A stretch of 64,000 nt of DNA, from positions 5,049,367 to 5,113,366 of the forward strand of contig RPFO01000667.1 of the NCBI GenBank assembly GCA_009746045.1, written 5' to 3'. The number at the start of each line of letters is the position of its first letter. Positions within the stretch are counted from its first letter, which is position 1. The notes under the pieces were generated by a model. It did no database searches. It was not told the origin of the DNA and saw only the letters and a list, made by a program, of their open reading frames with translations. A program made the translations under genes and the position numbers. This document shows positions 1-11,678 of this stretch, piece after piece. The DNA is from Mesostigma viride (Eukaryota; Streptophyta; Mesostigmatophyceae; Mesostigmatales; Mesostigmataceae).

Positions 1-756
1 TCGCGCACTCCCCAGCCTTGCGCACGCCAGCCTTGCGCACGCTGCGCCGCGCCCAGCCTTGTGCATCGTCTGAAGAAATCAGTGTCTGATGTTTACAAAA
101 ACTCTAAAAAAAAGCGTCACTGATCAGGTTCTTTGACTTTCCAGCGGCGTGTTTGACTTTCAATCGGATGCCGATGGAACCTGTGCTTAGAGCTGCTTAG
201 AGACGCATAATTTTCGGCTTTCACGTGGGCCTGAGCGGGATGCCGCACACTGACACAGATGAGCACAGATGTCACCGGAAGGCGCGAACCAGACGCGAAA
301 ATGGACATGCAACTCTTGGGCATGCGTTCAGGCGTCAGGTGCGGCGTGGGATTCAACTACACTAACTGACTACTGTAACTAACTACAGGCTGTAACTAAC
401 AGGCGGAAAAAAAACGGCTGGGCTAGTCGAAAGTCGAAGTCGTGGAGCACCCGACCGATGCGTGCTTTTCACCCTGCCGCGCCGGACTAAATCGTGGGCG
501 CAGGCTTTTTAGCCTCCCGCCAGGCCGGCGTCCCGGACGGCGCAGTCTGTCCGTCCGTCAGTGTCAGTCCGTATATTCCCACGACGGTGATAGTGGCGCT
601 ACAGTTATAGTGGCGTTTCAGCCATTGGCTGGTCCGGTATTATACACGCCACACGGCTCACACAATTCCCGCCTGGTTCGCAGTTTATGTGCGTCCGTTA
701 CATCTGTATCCGCATACCGCTCAGGCCGCCGCGAAAGCCCAAAGTTAGCGTCCCGA
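1..756. other. No gene recognised
   Basis: I see no convincing coding region. The first 65 bases hold three or four imperfect copies of a GC-rich unit containing CAGCCTTGCGCACG. Open frames in this stretch are short and their composition is not protein-like. Confidence 0.5.
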
Positions 757-969
757 GTTTTTGGAAATCGCATCCGGTGCTGGGCGCACCCGATGACAGA
801 TGACAATGACAAGAGGCTACGGTACGCGTCGATAAATACGGGTAACGCTTGCGAAAGGAACGGTGTGGGCCGATAAATACGGGTAACGCTTGCAGACGCG
901 GCGGCATGAGCCGGAAACATTGTGATCAGGGACGAAACGAACGGAAAGCGCAGCCTACTGGCTCATACT
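757..969 (+). repeat. Left terminal inverted repeat of the 5-kb element
   Basis: This 213-bp arm is identical, in reverse complement, to 5592-5804. It contains two copies of a 23-bp subrepeat beginning CGATAAATACGGG, at about 829 and 871. Such subterminal repeats are often transposase binding sites, but that role is inferred here. Confidence 0.8.
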
Positions 970-1961
970 ACGGAGGGCGCCGACGCACATGCCTGTGCGA
1001 ACTGCTAAGTCTACTGTATCGATCGCACGCGCCCCGGCGCGTAAACTTATGGTGCGTAAGTACAAATGACAGAAGAAAATGCTGGCGCGTCAACTGCCAA
1101 GCGGAGCCTCGCCACAGGATGGAAGGCAGAAAACTTCTAAGTCCATCACCAATTTCACCATGGCCAGGGCGCGAGCCGCGGGGGGACTTTGGCCTAGTAG
1201 AATAAATTCAACTCCACACCAAAAGAATTGACGGACCGAAAGAATTTAGCGGCATCTGTTCCAGTCAAGTAGGCTGGGGAAATGTCGATCAACGGCCGAA
1301 TTAGTATTGCGTTGCGGTGCTAGCTGGTAGGACAAACTCAGTAGTCAAGAAAACAGGGCTGTTAGATTGGTTCCTTCGGCTGTGCTGTGGAGGGAATCCG
1401 GCGGGTTGTGCGCAACAATTTTCATGCCTCCGATTGATTATATTCGCATGTTAATAAGTAATTTCAACCTCCATGGACGTGCGGGCACAAGACGACGATA
1501 TTTAGGCAAATATTTTATTGCAGGACGCAGGTCCCATGGTGGCATGGTCGGTGTTATGTGTCGTAAGGGCGGGGTTGCCACTTCAGGATCAGCTGCTCCG
1601 CAGATAAAGGCATGCTTGGGATGTTGTGGTTTGGGGCAGGTAAAGGCCACTAGGTGTCCTTGGCGCTTGTGACCACTGACCACATGCCGTTCACATCATG
1701 AGTTTCTACACGGCATTGGCGCCCTTCTCGGCTGCAGGCCAATTCTAGGAAGCAGGTTTTTGCTGTGCAGTGGGGTGGGGTGAGGGGTGCCGGGTGACAA
1801 CCGCAGTGGCCCGGTGTCGGCAAGATGACGACCGGGAGCGCCAGAACTGTCTGCGTTGTAGCACACAAAGCTCTATGATTCATGCGTATGTGTTGTAAAT
1901 TGTAATTGGATAAGGAGCAATTGAAAAATCATGCAAATTGAGGACTTGGTATAAATTATCT
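970..1961. other. No gene recognised
   Basis: This interior part of the 5-kb element shows no recognisable protein family. A stretch near 1229 resembles a conserved small-subunit rRNA word but has no rRNA context. Confidence 0.45.
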
Positions 1962-1993
1962 GGCCTGCGCTGGTTGTTGCATTGTCTCCTTGA
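1962..1993 (+). repeat. Copy of the Penelope-type 3' terminal motif
   Basis: GGCCTGCGCTGGTTGT, followed after a six-base interruption by TGTCTCCTTGAT, matches the 3' end of the Penelope-like element at 22380-22413. No other part of that element is present. An inverted copy lies at 2981-3012. Confidence 0.6.
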
Positions 1994-2268
1994 TAAATGG
2001 TTGCTTCTTGCCTCGACGACATATATAAGCCCTCAATGGGGCACGTGAACAGGTACTCCCGGCCACTAGTTGGTCATTATCAAGTGGAACTACGTGCATT
2101 CACACATATTAATTATTAAGTGAGACAATGATGTGAGACAACTAGAGCATATCTACTAGTGAGTATATATCTAGGCAAGACTCCTAGGGTCTGGCACACT
2201 CTAGCTAGATAAGATAGACTAATAGGATTGTTTGTTACTAGATAGAATAGACGGGTTGGATTGTGTGC

Positions 2269-2762
2269 ACCCATCCATCCATCCATCCATCCATCCATCC
2301 ATCCATCCATCCATCCATCCACCCACCCACCCACCCACCCACCCACCCACCCACCCACCCACCCACCCACCCACCCCCCCCCACACACACACACACACAC
2401 GCACACGCACACCCACCCACCCACCCACCCACCCACCCACCCACCCACCCACCCACCCACCCACCCACCCACCCACCCACCCACCCACCCACCCACCCAC
2501 CCACCCACCCACCCACCCACCCACCCACCCACCCACCCACCCACCCACCCACCCACCCACCCACCCACCCACCCACCCACCCACCCACCCACCCACCCAC
2601 CCACCCACCCACCCACCCACCCACCCACCCACCCACCCACCCACCCACCCACCCACCCACCCATCCATCCATCCATCCATCCATCCATCCATCCATCCAT
2701 CCATCCATCCATCCATCCATCCATCCATCCATCCATCCATCCATCCATCCATCCATCCATCC
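2269..2762. repeat. CCAT/CCAC tetranucleotide microsatellite
   Basis: About 490 bases of tandem CCAT, then CCAC, a short CA and CACG patch near 2380-2412, then CCAC and CCAT again. The CCAT blocks lie outside and the CCAC blocks inside, which suggests a CCAC variant expanded within an older CCAT array. Every frame is open through the array, so the long apparent proteins here are artefacts. Confidence 0.95.
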
Positions 2763-2980
2763 GTCGCGATTAATGCTCCATGACTAGCTCCCAAACGGGA
2801 GCTAGCACGATTTTAATTAGTAAATTAATTAATCCATCTCAGGCATGCATAGTTGTCTCACTTAATCTAGTCAATCGAATCCATCGGGGTTGACGAATTA
2901 AACTCGTGCACACAATCATACCGCGGCTTAAGAAACAATTTATCACACCACATTGGACCGCAATGCGTTGATCAAGAAAT

Positions 2981-3012
2981 ATCAAGGAGACAACCAGCGC
3001 AGGCCAGAAATC
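2981..3012 (-). repeat. Inverted copy of the Penelope-type 3' terminal motif
   Basis: ATCAAGGAGACAACCAGCGC followed by AGGCCAGAAATC is the reverse complement of the terminal motif. Together with 1962-1993 it encloses the microsatellite between inverted element ends. A nearby direct duplication of about 19 bases (TGCGTTGATCAAG...) occurs at about 2963 and 3019. Confidence 0.65.
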
Positions 3013-3389
3013 GAGAGATGCGTTGATCAAGAAATATAATTGTCTCCTTGATAATTGTGTCTAGTTATCTCAGTAAGTTAGACAAGTAATATCCTTGACT
3101 ACTTCTGTGGAACTGAAAGTGGTCAACGAGCAAGAGGCTTTGAGGATGGATGAATTATGCGAACCTTATTGTACCATGTTAGATTAGATCACAACAAACG
3201 TTCCAGCAATGGCAACCCATACGTCCTAATCTCAACGTGCATGTCGAGCATGCTCCACCGTTAGCCTGAAATGGACCAATCAGGTTACAGCATCACAAGG
3301 TAAGATTCTTTCGTCCCTCTAACTAGACACGTAACACAAGAGCACACAAACCAGCCTGGCATAATCCAGACGTGGAATCACCGAATCTT

Positions 3390-3553
3390 GATAAGCATTA
3401 ATTAATTAATTAATTAATTATCAACATCACTCCGTTGGGAGTAGATGTAGCACATAGCCCTGAGAAGGGGCATATGGCTTTTAATACATTCTAGGCTACT
3501 TCATGCAAGGGTGGGAATGTAAGCTACCCCTGCTCTAGGTGGGGATAAGCATT
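3390..3553 (-). mobile_element. SINE-like insertion with 10-bp target duplication
   Basis: GATAAGCATT occurs at 3390-3399 and again at 3544-3553, flanking 144 bases. Read on the minus strand, the element ends in a hairpin-forming CTCCCAACGGAG followed by an AATT-repeat tail. The body from about 3409 to 3535 matches 38300-38424. The same 3' hairpin and tail occur in the LINE copies of this window, so the element is probably mobilised by LINE machinery, or is itself a short LINE 3' fragment. I see no clear pol III A and B boxes. Confidence 0.7.
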
Positions 3554-3955
3554 GGAGTCCTAAAATATCTAGGCAAGACTTGGCAGAACCGACCAACTAA
3601 TAACCCCACGTGGATCAGGCCACGACCAATGAGGGTCTAAACAAGTCAGTTGACAAAGTCCAGGTCTCGAAATATCTCTGCACGTGGGAAACCTCATAAC
3701 TAGCTCAATACTCATCCAAAAGGCCTCAAATAAAATCCCAAACTATTACAAAACTCAGGATGTAACAACAAGTCAGATTTGGTTGTTACATATTGACATG
3801 TCAAGCAAATGTGGGTCAGCAAGTATTGACTGTCCTCCCTAATGGTGGCGGTTGCTAGGGAACATCCAGTAATGTTATCCTGAGGGGGGCACTCAGGGTT
3901 TAAGGGAACTCCCACAGCAACCTTGGGTTGGTACCACAATGCATGGCACTACCCA
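3554..3955. other. No gene recognised
   Basis: Unique-looking sequence without a recognisable ORF. Confidence 0.4.
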
Positions 3956-3956
3956 A

Positions 3957-4138
3957 CGCCAGCGGCGGCGGCGGCCCGGCTAAGGCGGTGGCGGCCCAAA
4001 GGAGGCGGCGGCGGCAGCGGCGGCCCGGAGGAGGGGGCAGCGGCGGCCCAAAGGAGGAGGCGGCGGCGGCGGCCCGGAGGCGGCGGCAGCAGCGGCGGCC
4101 CGGAGGCGGCAGCGGCCCGGAGGAGGCGGCGGCGGCCA
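3957..4138. repeat. GGC-rich imperfect trinucleotide tract
   Basis: The tract consists of interrupted GGC repeats with CCC and GAGG variants. It opens all frames into Ala-, Gly-, Arg- or Pro-rich strings. No codon-like periodicity beyond the repeat supports a real protein. Confidence 0.85.
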
Positions 4139-5207
4139 TTGAAACCACCACTCAGTTGGACAGCCTACACGAGCTTTCACCAACAAAGCCGGACATGTCA
4201 AACTACCAGTGAAGATTCGCTTTTTGCACCCGAGTGGGTTGAGAGCCCACTACTCGTCTAGCCACTAAATCGGCACATGCCAAACCAGCCACTTCAGGCT
4301 AGCTTCAACCATGGTTGAACCACCGTCAACATGAGCGGCTCAACACATGTAGTGAACGTTGGAACTGATGGGAAGCACAGATGTCCACCGGGGGAAGTGA
4401 TGGCACCACGGCTCCATCGCAAGCAAGGGCCACTAGACCTACTGTCCACACCATGATGGCTGATTGAGCTTCAAACGTTGCCAAGAATCATGATGATGGC
4501 ACCACTGATATGCCACATCCTTGATGATAAGTGTAGCAATAGTAGCCGGTCCGCAGCAGCAAGAAGATATGTCGCATGCAGCGCCACGTAGGTCCGTCCA
4601 CCATGCGCCGCACCTGCAAGTGTGGAGACTAGGGCATGGTTGCATGTCTGGGGGTGGCCTTGTACATTTGGGAGGAGTTGGCGCCACATGTATAAGTAAC
4701 GCAAAGAAACCAAGAACTCAAGTCCATCGTTGAAAGAAAATACACACATGAGATTCAAGGCCACATCTCACGATCATGGAGGCAGCCAACAAGCACTACA
4801 ATGGACACCACAACTCCAACATTCCATTATAGGGCTTAAAGCCAAACACCGCAAAATGTTCGGGAGCAAGACAATGGCCCGGCACATATGTTTGAGATAC
4901 TCACATTACACTACGGCAAGAAGATGTTCAATGTTGATACGAAGTTTTGCCGAGGAAACGCACCAACTTACAACAAACACAGATGAAATGTAGCCAGGAT
5001 ACACATGTTGTCCCGCTTAGGATTGTTAACGTGAAGATGGATGTGCCGCAAAGGATGTAGGCAGCCTGTGGTGCATAGAAGTTGCACCTTCCCTAATGCA
5101 CATAGCAAGCGCTGCCATGCTAGCAACATTGCCAGCAAATACCTCCAAATGATCCATGAGGGCATTGACCTCGTGAAGGTGCATTGAGGTTGCAGTTTCA
5201 TATTCGC
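4139..5207. other. No gene recognised
   Basis: Several short frames occur on both strands, none with a known motif. The minus frame around 5026-5211 could continue the ORF at 5208-5639 after a frameshift; it shows an amphipathic stretch rich in Met, Leu and Ala. Confidence 0.35.
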
Positions 5208-5639
5208 TCATGGGAGTTGGGGTTGCGAAGAAGCACTGCCAACACTTGGAGCAGACGCGGCATTGCTAGGGCAGTTGCCGTGACCAAGAGAAGCAACGAA
5301 CCCGCCCCGGGCCCGGGCCCGCTTCGGAGTACCCGTAGCCTCACCGACAACGCTTCCACCAAGAGTTGCAGAGACCTTGCGTTTTGACGTGGGTGGCTCG
5401 TTGGGATGGTGTGCTCTTTGTTTACGTGGTTGTTTTCCCCGACCACGGGGTGGAGGACCTAAAGGGTTTTCTACCACCAACGGCGTGGTGGCCAGGTTCT
5501 TTCTTACGCCACGTTCAAAATCACCGTTCATAAACACTTTACGCGGCCGCCTTGGCATGGTATGGCCCATAGGCCGCCATCTTGACCCACGAGTATGAGC
5601 CAGTAGGCTGCGCTTTCCGTTCGTTTCGTCCCTGATCAC
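5208..5639 (-). CDS. Basic 143-residue ORF beginning inside the right TIR (hypothetical)
   Basis: The frame starts within the right inverted repeat of the 5-kb element and reads inward. The product is rich in Arg, Lys, Pro and Gly, with a more ordered patch (VFMNGDFERGVRKN) near residues 35-48 and a basic tail that includes KRARARGG. It resembles the disordered N-terminal region of a nuclear protein, which would fit a transposase first exon, but I recognise no family. The next minus frame downstream overlaps its stop (ATGA arrangement near 5208), so a frameshift or intron may separate further coding sequence. It may be non-functional. Confidence 0.25.
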   Translation of the reverse strand: MIRDETNGKRSLLAHTRGSRWRPMGHTMPRRPRKVFMNGDFERGVRKNLATTPLVVENPLGPPPRGRGKQPRKQRAHHPNEPPTSKRKVSATLGGSVVGEATGTPKRARARGGFVASLGHGNCPSNAASAPSVGSASSQPQLP

Positions 5640-5804
5640 AATGTTTCCGGCTCATGCCGCCGCGTCTGCAAGCGTTACCCGTATTTATCGGCCCACACCG
5701 TTCCTTTCGCAAGCGTTACCCGTATTTATCGACGCGTACCGTAGCCTCTTGTCATTGTCATCTGTCATCGGGTGCGCCCAGCACCGGATGCGATTTCCAA
5801 AAAC
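5592..5804 (-). repeat. Right terminal inverted repeat of the 5-kb element
   Basis: Exact reverse complement of 757-969, including both 23-bp subrepeats. Perfect identity over 213 bases implies recent insertion or gene conversion between the arms. Confidence 0.8.
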
Positions 5805-7386
5805 CCCCCGAGAGTCTGGGCACGAGGCTGCAATATAGGCCTGCGTTGCCTTGCCTCCAACCACTTACCAGGCCGCGGATGGATCAACTGTGCAATTAGC
5901 CGGCGAACGGGGTTACGGACGTAACTTGATAATAATTGCGATTGTTACTCCGAGCATTATATATACCATGCCTATCTACCATACACATAAGGACAAAGAT
6001 TTTCTTCCATGCATCATGTATGCATAATTTCAGCCTAGAGTATGGCGCTCGCCTTCTGAAGCGCTCCCCAATTTTACATTTTGAAAGCCGTTGTCGACTT
6101 CAACGAATTACCCGTCAGACCCGCACGATTTTGCCTGCAGCTGTGTATGGGGCCCAATCGATGATTACGATGCCATGTATTATGAAGGGCCGCACGGTAT
6201 AATTTATAATCGAGCCTACAATATACTTTTGCACATCGACGCCAAATTTTATCTTATTGAGCCGCCGGCCCAGCGGGTGCAGTTGCTTACCTGGCGAATC
6301 GGGAAGCGGCAAATATCGTAGTCAAGAGGCTTTGAGGCCATTGAGATTGTCGAGGTACTAAATTCCAGCTTGCATCATTTATATTCGATCATGCGGGATC
6401 CATGATTACACTCACCCATCGCGCAGCTCGCAGCGCCTGTATATATATATCAAGCACCCGTGCCCCCGCCGACGTTAGCGTCAACCAGTGCGCATGTTGT
6501 CGTCGCGGGCGTGATTTGACACAGTTACTCGGCCGAATATCCATACGTCCCACCTGTTACGGCGACTGCAGGCGGTGCTACGGCGATATATTATATCCAG
6601 TAATGGCCGACTCCTTTTCGGAAGAACACGGCGAGACTGATCCGTTTGTCGGTCTGCGTGGCAGAACCGCTTCAGAGATTGCATCAGCTGGCTGGAGGGA
6701 AGGTGAGCTTGGGACGCAGTGCCCGGTTAGCTAATGCTGCTTGACGCCTTTGTTTGCCTTGCATGCATGACGACTAGTGCTCATATGGATGGTCGGCATA
6801 CGTACACTCGGGCCGGGCCAGCTAGGGCGTGCACTTACGATATACTAATATTAAGATAGTGCCCAGTTATAGTGTTATTTGGAAGATTAACATTGGCAGC
6901 AACAGTAGTCCATTTCGAATGGTTCATTTTCAACGCTTTCTAGATGTTTTTGTAAAAGACTACAATGTTTTACGACTGATCAGACTGTGTTGTTAGCATG
7001 GCAGCGCAGTTGTCAAACAATATGCTGCTGCATGTCGGCAGCCCTAATACATCAGTTAGCGGAGCACTTCTTACGCCTATGGTAGAATACTAAGCTGAGA
7101 ACCACAGTAAGTACTGGCATCTAGGCATTTGACATGCCTAATTGTGTATTACCACATCTATGGTGATTGTACTTAGTTGACAAATTGGTATCGCCTCAGC
7201 TAGACTATACCAAGTTTGGGACTCGGGGCAGTGGGCATCATGTACTTACATGATATAAAATAGAAATCAAATATTGACTGGCCCGGGAATGAAAGCCCTC
7301 ATGCAATAGTAATAAAAAACATAAGGAGATGCATATCTAGATTCTAGCGCACTTACTGTGCTTGTTGGTAGCCCTTATTATCTCGT
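5805..7386. other. Mostly non-coding; one candidate first exon
   Basis: Apart from the possible exon at 6603-6702 I find no supported gene. The stretch from 6750 to 7386 is AT-richer and has no long open frame. Confidence 0.4.
6603..6702 (+). CDS. Candidate first coding exon of an unknown gene
   Basis: An ATG opens a 33-codon frame (MADSFSEEHGETDPFVGLRG...) that runs into AAG|GTGAGC, a good splice donor. The acidic, Ser-rich start and protein-like composition suggest a genuine N-terminus. No acceptor or later exon can be identified with confidence, because the 29-bp minisatellite begins about 700 bases downstream. The frame remains open for ten codons past the donor. Confidence 0.2.
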
Positions 7387-9072
7387 TCTTCTGTATCTGA
7401 CGCATCACGCAGCATGATTCTGTATCTGACGCATCACGCAGCATGATTCTGTATCTGACGCATCACGCAACATGATTCTGTATCTGACTCATCACGCAGC
7501 ATGATTCTGTATCTGACGCATCACGCATCATGATTCTGTATCTGACGCATCACGCATCATGATTCTGTATCTGACGCATCACGCATCATGATTCTGTATC
7601 TGACTCATCACGCAGCATGATTCTGTATCTGACTCATCACGCAGCATGATTCTGTATCTGACTCATCACGCAGCATGATTCTGTATCTGACTCATCACGC
7701 AGCATGATTCTGTATCTGACGCATCACGCATCATGATTCTGTATCTGACGCATCACGCATCATGATTCTGTATCTGACGCATCACGCATCATGATTCTGT
7801 ATCTGACTCATCACGCAGCATGATTCTGTATCTGACTCATCACGCAGCATGATTCTGTATCTGACGCATCACGCAACATGATTCTGTATCTGACTCATCA
7901 CGCAGCATGATTCTGTATCTGACGCATCACGCAACATGATTCTGTATCTGACGCATCACGCAACATGATTCTGTATCTGACGCATCACGCAGCATGATTC
8001 TGTATCTGACGCATCACGCAACATGATTCTGTATCTGACTCATCACGCAGCATGATTCTGTATCTGACGCATCACGCAACATGATTCTGTATCTGACTCA
8101 TCACGCAGCATGATTCTGTATCTGACGCATCACGCATCATGATTCTGTATCTGACTCATCACGCAGCATGATTCTGTATCTGACGCATCACGCAACATGA
8201 TTCTGTATCTGACTCATCACGCATCATGATTCTGTATCTGACGCATCACGCAACATGATTCTGTATCTGACTCATCACGCATCATGATTCTGTATCTGAC
8301 GCATCACGCAGCATGATTCTGTATCTGACTCATCACGCAACATGATTCTGTATCTGACGCATCACGCAGCATGATTCTGTATCTGACGCATCACGCAGCA
8401 TGATTCTGTATCTGACTCATCACGCAACATGATTCTGTATCTGACTCATCACGCATCATGATTCTGTATCTGACGCATCACGCAGCATGATTCTGTATCT
8501 GACGCATCACGCAACATGATTCTGTATCTGACTCATCACGCAGCATGATTCTGTATCTGACTCATCACGCAGCATGATTCTGTATCTGACGCATCACGCA
8601 ACATGATTCTGTATCTGACTCATCACGCAGCATGATTCTGTATCTGACTCATCACGCAACATGATTCTGTATCTGACTCATCACGCAGCATGATTCTGTA
8701 TCTGACGCATCACGCAGCATGATTCTGTATCTGACGCATCACGCAGCATGATTCTGTATCTGACGCATCACGCAACATGATTCTGTATCTGACTCATCAC
8801 GCAGCATGATTCTGTATCTGACGCATCACGCAGCATGATTCTGTATCTGACGCATCACGCAGCATGATTCTGTATCTGACGCATCACGCAACATGATTCT
8901 GTATCTGACTCATCACGCAGCATGATTCTGTATCTGACGCATCACGCAGCATGATTCTGTATCTGACGCATCACGCAACATGATTCTGTATCTGACTCAT
9001 CACGCATCATGATTCTGTATCTGACGCATCACGCAGCATGATTCTGTATCTGACGCATCACGCATCATGATT
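7387..9072. repeat. 29-bp minisatellite, about 58 copies
   Basis: Tandem units of 29 bases, each ATTCTGTATCTGAC followed by G or T, then CATCACGCA, then G, A or T, then CATG. The units are almost invariant except at these two positions. There are no spacers, so this is not a CRISPR array. Successive copies show runs of the same variant pair, for example three G/T units, then four T/G, then three G/T. This points to recent local duplication by slippage or unequal exchange. Confidence 0.97.
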
Positions 9073-11597
9073 CGCAATGCCAGTGATAGAGTTTAAAATA
9101 ACTCCGCTATCGTCTTGACTACATTACTAGAACCAGTGTGAAGATCTATTCTGTACTACATGTTGTATATATGTATAGTACATGCGTGCAGACACTCAAG
9201 AGTTCTTCGGCTATATTATATTACTAACTCAATGGTGACGTTGTAGCTCCTTGTAGAAATAAGATTTTGTGAAACTGAACATGCCACGGTGTGCCTCTAC
9301 CTGTCCTTAACATAAGTGTACGATTAAGAAAAGGTTGCAGTGTCGCGATTCTTAATTAATTAGTTGTTGCGATACTGCGGGTGCCCCCTGTAATCATCAA
9401 CGCAACAACGTGATCCTTAGTACCCGACCTGGAAACAATTTCAGTAGTATCCTGGCATGACAAATAACTTTCTGAATTGAACATTGACCGGAAGTACCAC
9501 ACGAGTCAAGTTCATGCACTACCCGGTTGTGGGATAAATTATCATCGTACGACTTGATCACTATATGTGGTGTACGACTTGTGCTTTCCTCGCTTCTACT
9601 CGCTTCTATAGTGCAACGTGCATTGCTACCCTCACCAGTCACATATGACAGTGTATACGTACAGTCAACCCACCGAATCCTCAGCCTGGTTGCACGTCCG
9701 TACGGTGACATCCTCAGTATTATTTAAAGAATCGAGGCATAACCTCATGTCTGACGTGTCCTTGGTATAATTAAATCAAGAAGATCAAGGCATTACCTTA
9801 TGTCTGGTGCCCTTATAATCATTATAAAGATCAAGGCGTTACCTTGTGTACTCTGTGAGTCTGAGTGTGAATGCCTTATTTTCCGCTATGGTACAAGCAG
9901 CATTGTCGGACTCTATTTGATTGATTAGCTAGTGGCCCCAGCCCGCACCATGGCGGAAGGTAGCTTGCATGCAATTGATGTCAGGTCTATAGCTGGTGTC
10001 TATACTTCATCTTGTACGTTGACCTGTTACACATGCATACGTTGCGTCCCTATCATGCGGCTCTTGCCTGTCCCTATCAATGATGCGGCTCTTGCCTGTC
10101 CCTATCACGTGGCTCTTGCCTGTCCTTATCATGCAGCTCTTACCTGTCCCTACTATCATGGTGGCTCTTGTCTTACCTGGCAGTGGCTCTGCCGGCCATG
10201 CTATAAATTGTACCGTCTTTGACGACTGACGATGCAGAGTACGCCTTGCATGATTGGTTTAATTACCCATCATGCTGCCCTGCCCAGTTAATGCCTAATA
10301 AGATTGCAAACCTTGCCGGCACAGTATATGCATGTACTGAATCGTGACATGTGACAGCATAAACGTACTGACTCGTGACATCTGACGGTATGCAGGCGAC
10401 CATGTGGAGTATACGTCACTGGCTTATTGTTGACTGGCCATTCTGCGGCTCCCATCCTGCCATGTACCCTGCCGACACCCAGCATGTACCTGACGATGTT
10501 TCTACACCTGATCAATGATACGTTATGGTGCGAAGATGATGATGAGTGTGACCATGTTGTTGTTGACCCGTTCTGTTGCTCCAGTATTCCTAATAACAAT
10601 ATATTCTGCCGACTGTCGCTCAAGTAATTTTATACCAGTATGTTAAAAACACTGCATGAGGATACCTCGGCGCTACCTGATGGTGCCCGGCTGATGCAGG
10701 CCACGTGGAGTATTACACGTACTCCTTAACTGTTGAACCTATGTGTGCACGCCTTAAAAGAATTGTGCGCCTTAACTACTATGTACGCATTAAGAATTGT
10801 TGACCCGCTATACTGTCGACCCGTTATACTGATGACGCCTAGTAATGAAACTTTTTACGGTACCTTGATGATGTCGGCCTGATGCAGGCGATGTGGAGTA
10901 CGTACCCTTGCAAGCTCTCGTGGCGCAACACGGCGCCAACTTGGTGCCCACCATTAAGACCGTGGCCTACGTGGGTTGGCCGGGCCAAAACGGTGGGACA
11001 CAACCGCCACCGCCGAGTGCACTTCATGCCAGCAGGGACGCCCCCCACGCAGGGTTGACTTCTTTGAGCTCGCACGCAGGACATGACGCGCCCACGGTGC
11101 AGCCAAATGCTGGTGCTAGCAGCAACTCGGAGCCGGGGAATTCCACGCTGCTAAGTGCCGGGTTGGACTCCAGCGAGCGGTTGATGCCGCGTCCTCCCAC
11201 GTCGCCACCGTCCGCCCCACCGGCACATCCCGAGACACCGCCGTGAAGTGGTCAGCGAACTGCGTCGACAGTCTGACAGCAAGTTCCCTGATCCGTGACC
11301 AGTCACCCGTCGCCTGAGTTTTCTCAGCCGGACTTACCATCTTAATTGCCACCTGCAGGCAGGAGCCGCCGGCTGCTGTTGAATCTGGGCTGCTACGAAC
11401 AAAATGGCGGGTGTATAGATACCACGGGTGTAGATACCACGGCCGTGCATCCTTCACAACCAGCATGCAGGCCACAAGCCGGGCCACGTACCGTCGTGGG
11501 GCAGCGGGCAGCCTGCTGCTGACATCCTTACGCCCAGGAAGCTGACCCAATATTCTAAATGGGGCCAGTGACCCTGAGTCGAGGAGGTCATATGATT
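9073..11597. other. No gene recognised; weak tandem repeats
   Basis: A degenerate repeat of about 50 bases containing ATCAAGGCATTACCTTATGT lies at 9730-9850. Plus-strand frame 10893-11246 (117 codons, Pro- and Ser-rich) and minus frame 11116-11643 are open but match nothing I know. The minus frame contains VAIKM next to splice-like signals, which is too little to claim a kinase exon. Confidence 0.4.
10045..10175. repeat. Degenerate 28-bp tandem repeat
   Basis: Four to five imperfect copies of a unit containing GGCTCTTGCCTGTCCCTATC occur in direct orientation. The copies vary in length and in internal substitutions. Confidence 0.75.
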
Positions 11598-11678
11598 GGC
11601 ATGTAGCATATACCTGACACCGCCAGCTAGCTCCAGTAGCCAATCGGAGCTACGACAGTGTCAGGTATGCTACATGCC
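11598..11678. repeat. 81-bp hairpin (inverted repeat)
   Basis: The arm 11598-11620 (GGCATGTAGCATATACCTGA...) pairs with 11658-11678, with a two-base bulge. A second inner stem, TAGCTCC with GGAGCTA, pairs 11628-11634 with 11646-11652. The whole forms a long imperfect stem with a short loop. It could be a miniature inverted-repeat element, a small-RNA precursor or an old TIR pair; the sequence alone cannot decide. Confidence 0.7.

Larger units (their letters stand above)
757..5804. mobile_element. 5-kb element with 213-bp identical terminal inverted repeats
   Basis: The segments 757-969 and 5592-5804 are exact reverse complements over 213 bases, with sequence diverging immediately inside and outside. 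This is the structure of a DNA transposon or fold-back element about 5.05 kb long. CCCGAG lies beside the left end and recurs a few bases beyond the right end, so it may be a target duplication blurred by a C run. No transposase is recognisable. The only plausible ORF is a basic 143-residue frame that begins inside the right repeat. The interior carries a large microsatellite and a later SINE-like insertion, so the element is probably non-autonomous or decayed. Confidence 0.6.

Noticed and set aside
442-876. 144-codon plus-strand frame
   Set aside because: It runs into the left inverted repeat, where the same sequence in reverse at the right arm gives unrelated frames; no motif.
1225-1245. 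Small-subunit rRNA fragment
   Set aside because: Only a short AAAAGAATTGACGG word matches; flanking rRNA sequence is absent.
2116-2794. Several long frames with His-Pro, Gly-Trp or Asp-Gly-Trp repeats
   Set aside because: They are readings of the CCAT/CCAC microsatellite in all frames.
7387-9072. CRISPR array
   Set aside because: Units abut with no unique spacers; this is a plain minisatellite in eukaryotic DNA.
11310-11350. Protein kinase micro-exon (VAIKM between acceptor- and donor-like sites)
   Set aside because: Fifteen bases cannot support a family call, and no other kinase motif was found nearby.
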